Positions 34,458 through 43,281 of a stretch of 61,109 nucleotides of DNA are shown here, piece by piece. The notes below the pieces were generated by a model. The model was not told the DNA's origin, did not search any database, and saw nothing but the letters and a program-made list of their open reading frames with translations. Both the position numbers and the translations under genes were made by a program. Source of the DNA: Acidobacteriota bacterium (lineage in GTDB: Bacteria > Acidobacteriota > UBA6911); contig JAFGAO010000086.1 of assembly GCA_016933615.1 (NCBI GenBank), positions 1 through 61,109 of the forward strand, in the 5' to 3' direction. The stretch's first letter is position 1. Each line of letters opens with the position of its first letter.

Positions 34458-35344
34458 GCACCGAGCTCCAGTTGGTCGAGTATACGGTCGTCGTTGCGCC
34501 AGTTCCGTGCCGTGCGGACCTGCAGTCCCAGGTGGACCTTGCAGCCCAGCTGCTTTTCCAGCTCTTCGCGCGCGGCGATGCCGACATCGCGCAGATTGGA
34601 TGCACCGGAGCCGAGGACGATTCCCTGCTGGGACTTTTTCTCCACCAGTATATCCGCTTCTATCGTAACCCGGTTCTTTTTTTCACGCCCGCTTTCGTCG
34701 AATTTGCGTATCAGCACGGCGCAGGCGTAGGGCAACTCCTGACGGACCCTTTCCAGAAGCTTTTCGCGAATGAACTCCGCGGCCAGGAACCGTTCCGTCC
34801 GGTCGGTCACAAAGTCGGAATCGTACAGAGGCTCCCCATCGGGAAGACAGCCGAAAATTTTGCTTCGCAGAAGGTCGATATTCTCCCCCGTGCGTGCCGA
34901 TATCGGGATGATTTCCAGAAAGTCGTAGGCGGCGCCGTAATGCCGCATGGTTGGAAGAAGTCTGGCCTTTGCGATCCTGTCGATTTTATTGAGCAGCAGC
35001 ATGGCGCGCAGACGCGCTTTCTTTATGGTTTCCAGTACGAAATTCTCGCCGCTGCCGAAACTGATGGATGCATCCACAACCACGAGCGCCAGATCCACCG
35101 TTTTCAGCTCACCATAGACCGTGCGCATCATCCGTTTGTTCATCCCATACGCCGGTTTATGGATGCCGGGGGTGTCCACGAAAACAATCTGCCCGCGGTC
35201 TTCCGTAGCGATTCCGAGAATGCGATGCCGTGTGGTCTGGGGCCTGGAGGAAACAATGGATATCCTCTGGCCCACGAGCGCGTTGAGCAGGGTGGATTTC
35301 CCGGAATTGGGCCGGCCCAGAATGACTGCGGTGCCTGATTTCAT
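34454..35344 (-). CDS. era: GTPase Era
   Basis: This 296-residue GTPase takes part in 30S ribosome assembly. Its G domain has G1 GRPNSGKST, G3 DTPGIHKP and G4 NKID. A C-terminal KH-type RNA-binding region (about 205-285; AVLIRKFDESGREKKNRV, then LGCKVHLGLQVRTARNW) matches Era. Length is typical. It overlaps the downstream uracil-DNA glycosylase gene by 4 bases; a repeat hairpin lies just upstream of its start at 35361-35399. Confidence 0.97.
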   Translation of the reverse strand: MKSGTAVILGRPNSGKSTLLNALVGQRISIVSSRPQTTRHRILGIATEDRGQIVFVDTPGIHKPAYGMNKRMMRTVYGELKTVDLALVVVDASISFGSGENFVLETIKKARLRAMLLLNKIDRIAKARLLPTMRHYGAAYDFLEIIPISARTGENIDLLRSKIFGCLPDGEPLYDSDFVTDRTERFLAAEFIREKLLERVRQELPYACAVLIRKFDESGREKKNRVTIEADILVEKKSQQGIVLGSGASNLRDVGIAAREELEKQLGCKVHLGLQVRTARNWRNDDRILDQLELGA

Positions 35345-35360
35345 GATAAAAACGGTTTAA

Positions 35361-35399
35361 GGGCTCGCGCAAAAATAATTCCACATTCTGCGCGAGCCC
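35361..35399. repeat. Hairpin repeat GGGCTCGCGC...GCGCGAGCCC, copy 1
   Basis: An 11-bp perfect stem (35361-35371 with 35389-35399) encloses a 17-base AT-rich loop. A second copy of the same arms lies at 47986-48025. Placed between coaBC and era, it could be a processing or attenuation hairpin; there is no strong T-run. Confidence 0.9.
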
Positions 35400-35443
35400 C
35401 AAGGTCCAAAGTCGAAGGCTGAAAATCGGATAGGCGCACTGTT

Positions 35444-36628
35444 TCAGACCTTTGGCTTTCGGTTTTCGGCTATTATGTCCAAAATTCGATCCGCAATTGC
35501 GTGCTTTGGTTGATCCCTGAGGATTTCAGGATCTCCGGCGGGTTTTAAAATATGTACGGTGGAAGTATCCGACCCGAACACGCCGCAGGAAACGTCGTTG
35601 GCAACCAGGACATCCAGGTTTTTCCGCTTCATCTTGTTCCGCGCCGACTCGAGCAGCCGCTCGGTTTCGGCCGCGAATCCGACCAGCATCTGCCGCTTCT
35701 TCTGTTTCCCGAGCAGTTCCAGGATGTCGTCGGTGGGAACCAGGTGAAGGCCCACTTCCGCCTTCTTTTTCTTAAGCTTCTGCCCGGCAGCCTTGAAGGG
35801 GCGGTAATCAGCCACGGCGGCGGCCTTAACCACCACATCCATATCGGGGTACAGCTTCAATACGGCGTCTTTCATCTCGGCGGCGGAACGAACCGGGATG
35901 AACCGGACTCCCCAGGGGGCCTGCAAATATGTGGGACCGGACACCAGGACAACCTCCGCTCCGCGCCGCCGGGCGGCTTCGGCCACGGCATAGCCCATTT
36001 TCCCGGAACTGCGGTTGGAAAGGAACCGGACGGGATCGATGTCTTCGATGGTCGGCCCGGCGGTGACCAGGATCTTCAATCCGGCCAGGGAGCCGTCCGC
36101 CTTCAAAGCTTCCAGGATCCGGGCTACGATCGTTTCCACTTCCGCCAGGCGCCCCTTCCCTTCCGCCCGGCAGGCCAGCTGCCCCTCGGCGGGATCGACA
36201 AAGAGATGCCCGCGCTCCTTTAAAATCGCCACGTTGGCGCAGACGGCCGGATGGCGCCACATCTCGACATTCATTGCCGGCGCGATTAAAACAGGGGCCG
36301 GGGTTGAAAGATAGAGAGTGGAAAGAAAGTCGTCCGCGATCCCGTGCGCGAACTTGCCCAGGATGTTGGCCGTTGCCGGCACCACCGCGAGCAGTTGAAT
36401 CGACTGCGCGACGCTGATATGCAGGATGTCCCTGTTCTTCCCGCGCGGGAACATTTCGGTTATGACATCCATGCAGGACAGGGCTTCGAACGTGAGCGGG
36501 GTTACGAATTCCGCGGCCGAACGTGTGAGCAGGACCTGAACGGACACGCCCGCCTTCTGGAGGCCCCGCATGACTTCGATGGCCTTATAGGCGGCGATGC
36601 AACCCGTGACACCCAGAGCGACTTTCAT
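35444..36628 (-). CDS. coaBC: Bifunctional phosphopantothenoylcysteine decarboxylase / synthetase
   Basis: This 394-residue enzyme performs two coenzyme A steps: CTP-dependent joining of cysteine to phosphopantothenate (C-terminal CoaB) and FMN-dependent decarboxylation (N-terminal CoaC). CoaC shows GVTGCIAAYKAIE, the active-site region with His in DILHISVAQ, and APAMNVEMW. CoaB shows VTAGPTIEDIDPVRFLSNRS followed by SGKMGYA. Length is normal. It starts 8 bases after rpoZ, in the run yicC-gmk-rpoZ-coaBC. Confidence 0.97.
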   Translation of the reverse strand: MKVALGVTGCIAAYKAIEVMRGLQKAGVSVQVLLTRSAAEFVTPLTFEALSCMDVITEMFPRGKNRDILHISVAQSIQLLAVVPATANILGKFAHGIADDFLSTLYLSTPAPVLIAPAMNVEMWRHPAVCANVAILKERGHLFVDPAEGQLACRAEGKGRLAEVETIVARILEALKADGSLAGLKILVTAGPTIEDIDPVRFLSNRSSGKMGYAVAEAARRRGAEVVLVSGPTYLQAPWGVRFIPVRSAAEMKDAVLKLYPDMDVVVKAAAVADYRPFKAAGQKLKKKKAEVGLHLVPTDDILELLGKQKKRQMLVGFAAETERLLESARNKMKRKNLDVLVANDVSCGVFGSDTSTVHILKPAGDPEILRDQPKHAIADRILDIIAENRKPKV

Positions 36629-36636
36629 GGCGTTTC

Positions 36637-36840
36637 CTAGGGGTGATCCGCGGGATCCGGCGGCGTCTCGATCTTGAAACTGAGCACGTCTTCTTGCAGC
36701 TCCTTCATTGCAATGAACGCCGGTTTGGTGGACTTCGTCTTGATTTTGGGCTTTGCGTTGTTCTGTAACTGCTTCGCCCTCTCGGCGGCAAGGATAATAA
36801 ATCGGTATTTCGACCCTATTTTCTCAGGGATTTTCTGCAT
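36637..36840 (-). CDS. rpoZ: RNA polymerase omega subunit
   Basis: This 67-residue subunit helps assemble RNA polymerase. It has the family core IPEKIGSKYRFIILAAERAKQL (in parts IPEKIGSKYRFI, LAAERAKQL) followed by AFIAMKELQEDVLSF. ATG 36840 has the ribosome site TTGGAGGAACGG, itself inside the end of gmk, so the genes overlap by 17 bases and are probably translationally linked. The frame extends to 36963 inside gmk, which is not used. Confidence 0.95.
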   Translation of the reverse strand: MQKIPEKIGSKYRFIILAAERAKQLQNNAKPKIKTKSTKPAFIAMKELQEDVLSFKIETPPDPADHP

Positions 36841-37456
36841 CCGTTCCTCCAAAAGTAGCCAACACGGATTTTGCCGACTCCATTCTCGATTCCCTGCGGC
36901 ACCGGTTGCCCGATATGACGGCTTCGAGCTCCCGGATCGAGTCGCCAAGATCCCGGTTGACAATCAGATAATCGTATTCATGATAGCGGCGGATTTCACT
37001 GCACGCCCTCTTAAGGCGCTGCCGGATCACAAGGCCTTCGTCCAGGCTCCGGCGCTCGAGGCGTTCGCGCAGAACGTCGTACGAAGGGGGCAGCACAAAA
37101 ACGGAAACCGTGTCGGGTCGTTTGCGGCGAATAGTCTCCGCCCCCTGGACGTCTATATCCAGGATGACATCCTCCCCCTGCACAAGAAGGTCATCCACGA
37201 ATTTCCTGGAGGTCCCGTAATAATTATCGTGAACTTCAGCCCACTCAAGCAGGGCATCTTCCTGGATCAGGGATTGAAACGCATCCCTGTCCACGAAAAA
37301 GTACTCTATGCCGTCCCGCTCCGTGCCGCGAGGCGCGCGCGTAGTGTAGGAAACCGAGAATCGTATATGCGCCAGAGTACCCAAAACCCCGGCCACCAGG
37401 GCGGATTTGCCGGCTCCGGACGGTCCCGATACAATGATAAGATTGCCACGGCTCAT
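36824..37456 (-). CDS. gmk: Guanylate kinase
   Basis: This 210-residue enzyme phosphorylates GMP to GDP. P-loop SGPSGAGKSALV, GMP-binding region SVSYTTRAPRGTERDGIEYF (20 residues), and the lid with DIDVQGAETIRRKRPD are all present. ATG 37456 starts just after the yicC stop; a TTG at 37468 is an alternative that would overlap yicC. It overlaps rpoZ by 17 bases. Confidence 0.96.
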   Translation of the reverse strand: MSRGNLIIVSGPSGAGKSALVAGVLGTLAHIRFSVSYTTRAPRGTERDGIEYFFVDRDAFQSLIQEDALLEWAEVHDNYYGTSRKFVDDLLVQGEDVILDIDVQGAETIRRKRPDTVSVFVLPPSYDVLRERLERRSLDEGLVIRQRLKRACSEIRRYHEYDYLIVNRDLGDSIRELEAVISGNRCRRESRMESAKSVLATFGGTDAENP

Positions 37457-37460
37457 CGGA

Positions 37461-38342
37461 TTACTCAACGTTCTGAACCTGTTCGCGCAATTTTTCGATC
37501 TCGGTCTTGATCGCGATAGCGTGGTTTGCGATCTCGAGGCTGCCCGACTTGGAAAGAATTGTGTTGGTTTCGCGATGGAGCTCCTGCAGCAGGAAATCCA
37601 GCTTTTTCCCGGTTTTCTCTTCGGCGTCGACGAGCGAACGGTACTGTGCGATGTGACTCTTCAGACGGGCGATCTCTTCCGAAATATCGGCTTTGTCGGC
37701 AAGCAGCGCCGCCTCCTGGGCCAACCTCTGCGGATCCACTCCTCCCCCGGCCGGTGGAAGCAGCTGTTCGAGTCTGGCCTGCAGCTTTTGCAAAGTTTCG
37801 GCTGCGGACGCTGCGCTTAACTCCCGAATCCGCGCCGCATCCTGTTCGATGACACCGAGATGGCCCAGCATGACCGTCCGGAGCGAATCCCCCTCGTGCC
37901 GGCGCATATGAAGCACACTTTCGAGCGCCTTTTCAATGCAGGCAAAGGTTAGTTCGGAAACAATTCCTGGTGCTTCGGACAACAGATCCCTGTTTTGCAG
38001 GATACCGGGTAAACTTAAAATTGCCTTAATATCCAGATCCCCCTGGATCTTATAGTTTTCCTTTAACTTTTGGCCCGCTTCCAAAAACCCCCTGACAAGG
38101 CCTTCATTGACGAGGAATTCGGTCGGCCCCGTATTCTGAATAGACAGACTGATTTCGACTCGTCCCCGGTCCAAAACCTTTCGGACCGCTCTCTGAATTT
38201 CTCCCTCCAGAACTAGATATTCGCGCGGGACCCGCACGTGAAGATCCAGAAAACGATGATTCACGGTCCGGATTTCAACCGAAACCGCGATGTCATCTTT
38301 CTGGGCGGAAGCCGCTCCATATCCGGTCATGCTCAGAATCAT
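37461..38342 (-). CDS. yicC: YicC-family endoribonuclease
   Basis: This 293-residue protein starts with ILSMTGYGAASA, the signature N-terminus of the YicC family, and ends with FLLQELHRETNTILSKS and KTEIEKLREQVQNVE, the family's DUF1732 tail. E. coli YicC is reported to act as an endoribonuclease in small-RNA turnover. ATG 38342 gives the family start; the frame runs to 38390. It is the first gene of the yicC-gmk-rpoZ-coaBC run, with a 328-base upstream gap. Confidence 0.94.
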   Translation of the reverse strand: MILSMTGYGAASAQKDDIAVSVEIRTVNHRFLDLHVRVPREYLVLEGEIQRAVRKVLDRGRVEISLSIQNTGPTEFLVNEGLVRGFLEAGQKLKENYKIQGDLDIKAILSLPGILQNRDLLSEAPGIVSELTFACIEKALESVLHMRRHEGDSLRTVMLGHLGVIEQDAARIRELSAASAAETLQKLQARLEQLLPPAGGGVDPQRLAQEAALLADKADISEEIARLKSHIAQYRSLVDAEEKTGKKLDFLLQELHRETNTILSKSGSLEIANHAIAIKTEIEKLREQVQNVE

Positions 38343-38670
38343 AGGCGCCCCAAACGGATCGTGCGACCGAAATTTCCTCTGCATTTCCATCCGGCGGGAA
38401 TGGAAACAAAAGGTGAAGTCCGTGTTTAAAAATCTTATTACTTTAACGCCATCAAAGTTTTACGTCAAGATCAACCTTGTTTCTCCCAATTTCATTTCCC
38501 TGAATTCCGGATTCTCCTGGAAACCGTCCGGACGCCCATGGATTTATGGAGGGATTTCTTTTGCAGGAATATTTTGAGATTTTTACACAAATCCTCACCG
38601 GGCAATTCGATTTCCTGAATTCTTTTACAAAACAATCTCCGGTATGTGAAATTCTTTGATGGAGGGGTGT
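38343..38670. other. Intergenic region between msbA and yicC
   Basis: These 328 bases are AT-richer than the flanking genes and probably hold the yicC promoter. No gene, RNA or clear terminator for msbA was found. Confidence 0.5.
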
Positions 38671-40482
38671 TTAAACGTCTGCAGCCGCATCCGATTCTGT
38701 TTGGAGGCGGAAGAATCGGCTGTAGCGCCCTTGAAGTTCCATTAAACTTTTATGGGTTCCGGATTCCACAATTCTCCCGTTTTCAAGCACGATGATCCGG
38801 TCCACATTCCGTACGGTGGAAAGTCTGTGCGCAATAATTAATGTCGTCCGGTCGCGTATGAGATTTATTAATGCTTTTTGGACCAGTTTCTCCGATTCAG
38901 AATCCAGGGAAGAAGTCGCTTCGTCCAGTATCAGGATAGGGGCGTTCTTCAATAACGCCCGTGCTATGGATATTCTTTGACGTTCCCCGCCGGACAAACG
39001 CTGCCCTCTTTCCCCTATCGGAGTTTGGTACTGCAGCGGGAAGCCCATGATGAAATCATGGGCGAAGGCCGCCCGGCCGGCTTCGATAATCTGTTCCATG
39101 GAGGCATTCTTGTTGCCGTATGCAATATTATTGCATACGGTATCGTTGAAGAGGAAAGTCTCCTGCGTCACTATTGCAATCTGGCGCCTGAGGGAATTCT
39201 GGCGGTAATCTCGGATATCGCGTCCGTCGATGAGAATGGAACCGGACGTCGGATCATAAAAACGAGGGATTAAATCCACCAGAGTCGACTTTCCGGCGCC
39301 GCTGCTGCCGACAATGGCCACGATTTCGTTCTTTTTTACCTTTAGATGAATATCCCTCAAAACCTCCTTTTTGCCGCTTTGATCCTCGTACTTGAAAAAC
39401 ACATTCCGGAACTCAATCGAATCCAGGATGCCTTCAAGATCCAGTGCATCGGGCCTGTCCTGTATCTCATGGTGCGTGCCTAGGAGATCGGAGATTCGGG
39501 ATGCCGCCGCCATGGAGCGCTGGATCCTTATGTGAATACGGCTCAGTTTCCTTATGGGATCGTACATGCGAAACAGCGCGAAGAGACCGCTGCCGAACAT
39601 TCCCAGCGTCAGTTCGCTGCCGGTAATATTTCTATGCGCATAGAACAGTATCGGTACGAACGCAACCGCCCCGATAAATTCCAGCAGCGGGGAGCTGAGG
39701 AAAAAAACGGCCATAGCCCTCATATTGCTGCGAAATAAATGAAGAGTAGTTTTTTTATAGTGCCTGCTTTCGTGAGATTCCATGCCGAAAGCTTTTATGA
39801 TTCTCATCCCCGTGAGCGACTGCTGCAGCTGATCGTTCAAAGTCGCCGTATCCTGACGGCCTTTTAAACTCGCGATGCGGCTTCGCTTCCCCAGTAAATA
39901 CGTCAAACCGAAAGCCGGCGGAGCAATCAACAGAGTCAGCAACGCCAGCTTCCAATCCACTACAAAAACTACAACGCCCATTGCCGCCAGGACGACGGAT
40001 TCGCGAAACAGCTCGGCCATAACGGTGGAGACGGCCTCCTGAATCTGCTCGACATCGTTTCCCATCTTCGACATCAAACGGCCGGTGGAATTCGAAGCAA
40101 AAAAACCCATGGATTGCCCAATCACATGGTTGAAGAGAATATTCCGCAGATCGGTCAGAACGTTCTGCCCGACTCTGCCCATTAAATAGTCCGAACAATA
40201 TATGAAGATTCCTTTCAGGAGTGTCAGCGTAACAAGTATGAGCGAGACCTGCCATACTATGCCTCCGGGCATGAGATCAAGAATAACCTGAAGGAAAGCG
40301 AACTGCTCCATACCGGTCTTAAAAGGAAGAGGTTGCGATATCAATACTTTGTCGAACAGGGGAATAATCAGCAGGAAGCGGAGAGCTTCCAATCCTGCGC
40401 TTGCAGCCAGAAGAAACAGGGATAGAACTATATTCCGCTTGTAGGGTTTTACAAAATTGTATAATTCGTCGATTGCCCTCAT
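38671..40482 (-). CDS. msbA: Lipid A export ABC transporter (MsbA type)
   Basis: This 603-residue half-transporter has six N-terminal helices (about 20-310) and an ATPase domain (about 350-590). The ATPase has Walker A VGSSGAGKSTLVD, signature LSGGERQRISIARALL, Walker B ILILDEATSSLD and the H-loop IIAHRLSTV. It is predicted to flip lipid A-core across the inner membrane as a homodimer. The gene lies among LPS genes, though a peptide or lipid exporter of the same class cannot be excluded. ATG 40482 (MRAIDELYNFVKPY) follows GGAAAA; the frame extends to 40779 with low-quality sequence. Confidence 0.92.
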   Translation of the reverse strand: MRAIDELYNFVKPYKRNIVLSLFLLAASAGLEALRFLLIIPLFDKVLISQPLPFKTGMEQFAFLQVILDLMPGGIVWQVSLILVTLTLLKGIFIYCSDYLMGRVGQNVLTDLRNILFNHVIGQSMGFFASNSTGRLMSKMGNDVEQIQEAVSTVMAELFRESVVLAAMGVVVFVVDWKLALLTLLIAPPAFGLTYLLGKRSRIASLKGRQDTATLNDQLQQSLTGMRIIKAFGMESHESRHYKKTTLHLFRSNMRAMAVFFLSSPLLEFIGAVAFVPILFYAHRNITGSELTLGMFGSGLFALFRMYDPIRKLSRIHIRIQRSMAAASRISDLLGTHHEIQDRPDALDLEGILDSIEFRNVFFKYEDQSGKKEVLRDIHLKVKKNEIVAIVGSSGAGKSTLVDLIPRFYDPTSGSILIDGRDIRDYRQNSLRRQIAIVTQETFLFNDTVCNNIAYGNKNASMEQIIEAGRAAFAHDFIMGFPLQYQTPIGERGQRLSGGERQRISIARALLKNAPILILDEATSSLDSESEKLVQKALINLIRDRTTLIIAHRLSTVRNVDRIIVLENGRIVESGTHKSLMELQGRYSRFFRLQTESDAAADV

Positions 40483-40844
40483 GATTTTCCGTAAAACGGC
40501 CAAACCGATTGACTCAACGGCATTTTGTTCTGAGAGACTAGCGGAGAAAACCGAATTGGTCAAATAAAAGTGCGGGAAGGACTCTTGGCCTGACGATCCC
40601 AATCGCTTCGGGCGCCGGTTGCGCCCGGCTGCATCGGAAGCGCAACGGCGCGGGATCTTGCCGATGACGGCGTCGGAGCGTTCGGATCCTGCGGACCGGG
40701 CGGGACGGATGATCCGGGCGGATAAACGAGGCGCAATCGACGCCTGTCTTGATCCGATCCTTATGCGGCCTGGAGTCATTCCTCGGGAGCGGTGCGGAAA
40801 TATCTGCGGTTTTTAAGTCAATCCTTCCCCGGTCTCTTATCGTT
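40483..40844. other. Intergenic region between FecR-domain gene and msbA
   Basis: These 362 bases contain long frames on the minus strand that continue both neighbours, but the composition (Arg/Pro-rich) and lack of ribosome sites argue against coding. A GC-rich, locally repetitive patch (about 40600-40780) is visible. Promoter content for msbA is likely in the AT-rich right-to-left approach near 40500-40560. Confidence 0.45.
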
Positions 40845-43142
40845 TTAGCGGCTTCTGGCTTTTCGCGGACTGGAATTTGACTTGCTGCTATTTGAACTTT
40901 GGCCGGATGAGCGTGAGTGAGGAGAATCTGCGGATGAACTTCGAGCCGAAGAAGGAGAGGAATTCGAGCGGCTGCCAATACTGCGGGAAGGCGTCGAATA
41001 GGAACGGGACCGGCTGTCGGGCGAAGGCGCTGCATAGGAACGGCTCTGACTCCCGGCTGAAGGAGACGAATAGGATCGCGTCCGGATGCCGGAAGACGGG
41101 ACAGAATCAGACCGGCTGCGGCTGTCGGGCGAAGGCGTTGAATATGAGGGGCCGGGAGCGCTTGAACGAGCACTCTGGGATATGCGGGGTCGGCCGTCCG
41201 AACGGTTCGTGCGGACGCTTTCTTCGACCGCGGACCCGCTTTTTTGCGGGGTCGGCTGTATCCGTCTTACAGGCGGGGAAACCGGCTCGCGCTTTTCTTC
41301 CTCTCTCCTTGTACCGGAAGTTCCACCGGAAACTATCCCCGATGAATTCCGGGGAACGGCCGAACGGGTCGTTGCGGATCGGTCGCTTCGGCCGACGGGA
41401 AAATTGGAAGAATCGGCTCGATTCGCGCTCCCGCTCGTTCGACCGGGATTAGAATTATTGATGTCCTGGTTTTGCCGGTTCTGCTGATTGTCTCCGGCAC
41501 GATTCTTCTCTGCAGGGGAACGGACATCCGCCCGGCCGGGCGGGCCATCGGCTGCCGCGCCGCCTGCCGACCGCGCTGGCTCGGCGCCGGAGCTCTTGCT
41601 TGGCGTGCTTCTCAAAATGCGCATGCGCCCTTCGTCGGATTCACGCCCCGCGTAATCGGCGCCCTGTGTGCCTCTTGTTCTCTCCGCGGTTTCTTTGGTG
41701 TCCCTGTTTCTTATTCCCTGGGTGTCCCCGCTTCTTAATCTCGCGACCGCCCGAGACGCGACCTCCGGATTCGTCACCCGCACGTATCCGCCTCGACCCG
41801 CAGCCCTCGCCTGAGGATCGTTGTGTACCAGCGCAGGTCGCGGATTGATTAATTTGGACCGTAGCGCACTCCTGTCCGGATCGGGGCTGAAGCTCTTGGA
41901 AGTGGGCCGAACGGCCAGACGTTCCCTTACCAGCGTGCCTCGACTCCAGGGCTGTTCTATCTGCCTATAGCCCTCTCTCGTGGCTATCGTACGGGATCCG
42001 CCGTTTCGGAAATGGTCTATTTCCATCGACCGGAAAGCCCCGCGAACCTGCCTATTAACGGAGTGCCCCGCGGCTCTCCAGTGCAACCGGCCCAGGTCGG
42101 CGAGATGATGGCGATACAGTCTCCGGTTATAATGGTAATTGTTGATGCTGTAGTAATCCCCGGGCCCCAACGGGCACCAGGAAACCCATGAGGGCCCGTG
42201 ATAGAATGTAACCAGCCCGGGAGACCAGAAGTTGAAAGAAAAGGAAGGCCCCGGCAGCCAGCACCAACCGAAACGTGGGCTGCGATGCCATCGGCCGTAA
42301 TGATACGGGAGCCAACCCCAAGGTTCATAGGAAACCCAGGTCCATCCCCAAACCGGCCGATAGCACCAGCGGCCGACGGAGTAGGGAGACCAGGAAACGC
42401 CTATGGAAAAGGGAACCCAGGCCGCTCCGTAAGACTCCACGGTTACCCACCGCCCATACCGGTCCAGATCGGAAACGCCGGCATATACGGTGCCGGGCAG
42501 ATGGCGGCTGCTGGTTCGCGCGATAAAATCGGCATCCCGGCGATCGTTCCATTCATCCCAGGCGTCCCGGCCGGAATAACGGGCCATGGTGTAGGAGTTG
42601 TTCTCATCGGCTGTTACGAAAACCTGCTCTCCCGAATGGACTCTGCGCACGAAACGGTGGCTCACCGTTTCCAATTCTCCCTTGCGCACGATTGCATCCG
42701 TGTCGCCATTGTCCCTTGTATCAAATCGATAAAGTCCCCGGCGCAGAACAACAAAAGCGGCTGCCGGAGTATCCAGTTCGAAAGTGGTTCCGCTTGAAAC
42801 CGTCAGCGAGGAAAGACCGGTCATGATCCTTATCTGGATGAGGTCTTCACTCAGCGAGAGAAACTGAATATCCGTCCCCTGGGCCAATCGATACACGGAT
42901 CCCTCATCGAATTGTATCTCCGCCCTCCCCCCGGGCCCGGTGTAGATTCGGTCGCCCGGCTGAAGCGGCAGGTTTATGCTGGCTGCCGTCCAGTCGACAT
43001 CCAGGTCATTCTGGAAGCTGACGGGCCCTTCCATGTAAGAGATACGCGCAATACGGATATAGTCGTCATCATACGATTCGGCATACGAGGCCAGGTTCGC
43101 CATCGACAGTGCCAAAATAACGGTAATTGCGCAGCGTGCCAT
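40845..43142 (-). CDS. Exported FecR-domain / DUF6600-like protein with Ser/Arg-rich tail
   Basis: This 765-residue protein has a signal peptide (1 to about 24; VILALSMANLASYAES) and a FecR-type domain (about 30-150; GDRIYTGPGGRAEIQFDEGS). A Trp/Tyr-rich central segment follows (about 215-350), with repeats of the type WCYRPVWGWTWVSYEPWGW as in DUF6600 proteins. The C-terminal half is low-complexity: from about 430 it is Arg/Ser/Asp-rich, ending in about 100 residues of repeated SRSYSTPS/PDSRSRS units. No helix follows the signal, so it is probably periplasmic or surface-exposed. Function unknown. The start follows GGAGGAAGGGGG. It stands between ptsI and msbA. Confidence 0.82.
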   Translation of the reverse strand: MARCAITVILALSMANLASYAESYDDDYIRIARISYMEGPVSFQNDLDVDWTAASINLPLQPGDRIYTGPGGRAEIQFDEGSVYRLAQGTDIQFLSLSEDLIQIRIMTGLSSLTVSSGTTFELDTPAAAFVVLRRGLYRFDTRDNGDTDAIVRKGELETVSHRFVRRVHSGEQVFVTADENNSYTMARYSGRDAWDEWNDRRDADFIARTSSRHLPGTVYAGVSDLDRYGRWVTVESYGAAWVPFSIGVSWSPYSVGRWCYRPVWGWTWVSYEPWGWLPYHYGRWHRSPRFGWCWLPGPSFSFNFWSPGLVTFYHGPSWVSWCPLGPGDYYSINNYHYNRRLYRHHLADLGRLHWRAAGHSVNRQVRGAFRSMEIDHFRNGGSRTIATREGYRQIEQPWSRGTLVRERLAVRPTSKSFSPDPDRSALRSKLINPRPALVHNDPQARAAGRGGYVRVTNPEVASRAVARLRSGDTQGIRNRDTKETAERTRGTQGADYAGRESDEGRMRILRSTPSKSSGAEPARSAGGAAADGPPGRADVRSPAEKNRAGDNQQNRQNQDINNSNPGRTSGSANRADSSNFPVGRSDRSATTRSAVPRNSSGIVSGGTSGTRREEEKREPVSPPVRRIQPTPQKSGSAVEESVRTNRSDGRPRISQSARSSAPGPSYSTPSPDSRSRSDSVPSSGIRTRSYSSPSAGSQSRSYAAPSPDSRSRSYSTPSRSIGSRSNSSPSSARSSSADSPHSRSSGQSSNSSKSNSSPRKARSR

Positions 43143-43281
43143 GGTGCATACCCCCCTTCCTCCGGGCATTCTCTTTCGGTACTGTTTATTTTGACGCCTG
43201 CAACCTCGATAAGTCTCAAAAAATAGCACCGGAGGCATAACGCAAGGTCTGCATGGGGGAGATTGTAAAGCAAAAGCGCCT

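Noticed and set aside
40483..41173. Minus-strand frames extending msbA upstream and a 211-codon frame into the FecR gene
   Set aside because: Arg/Pro-rich composition, no ribosome sites, and overlap with a real gene; msbA has a good start at 40482.
40877..41487. Cys- and Arg-rich frames on the + strand opposite the FecR-like gene
   Set aside because: They are mirror frames created by the Ser/Arg repeat codons of the real gene and lack ribosome sites.
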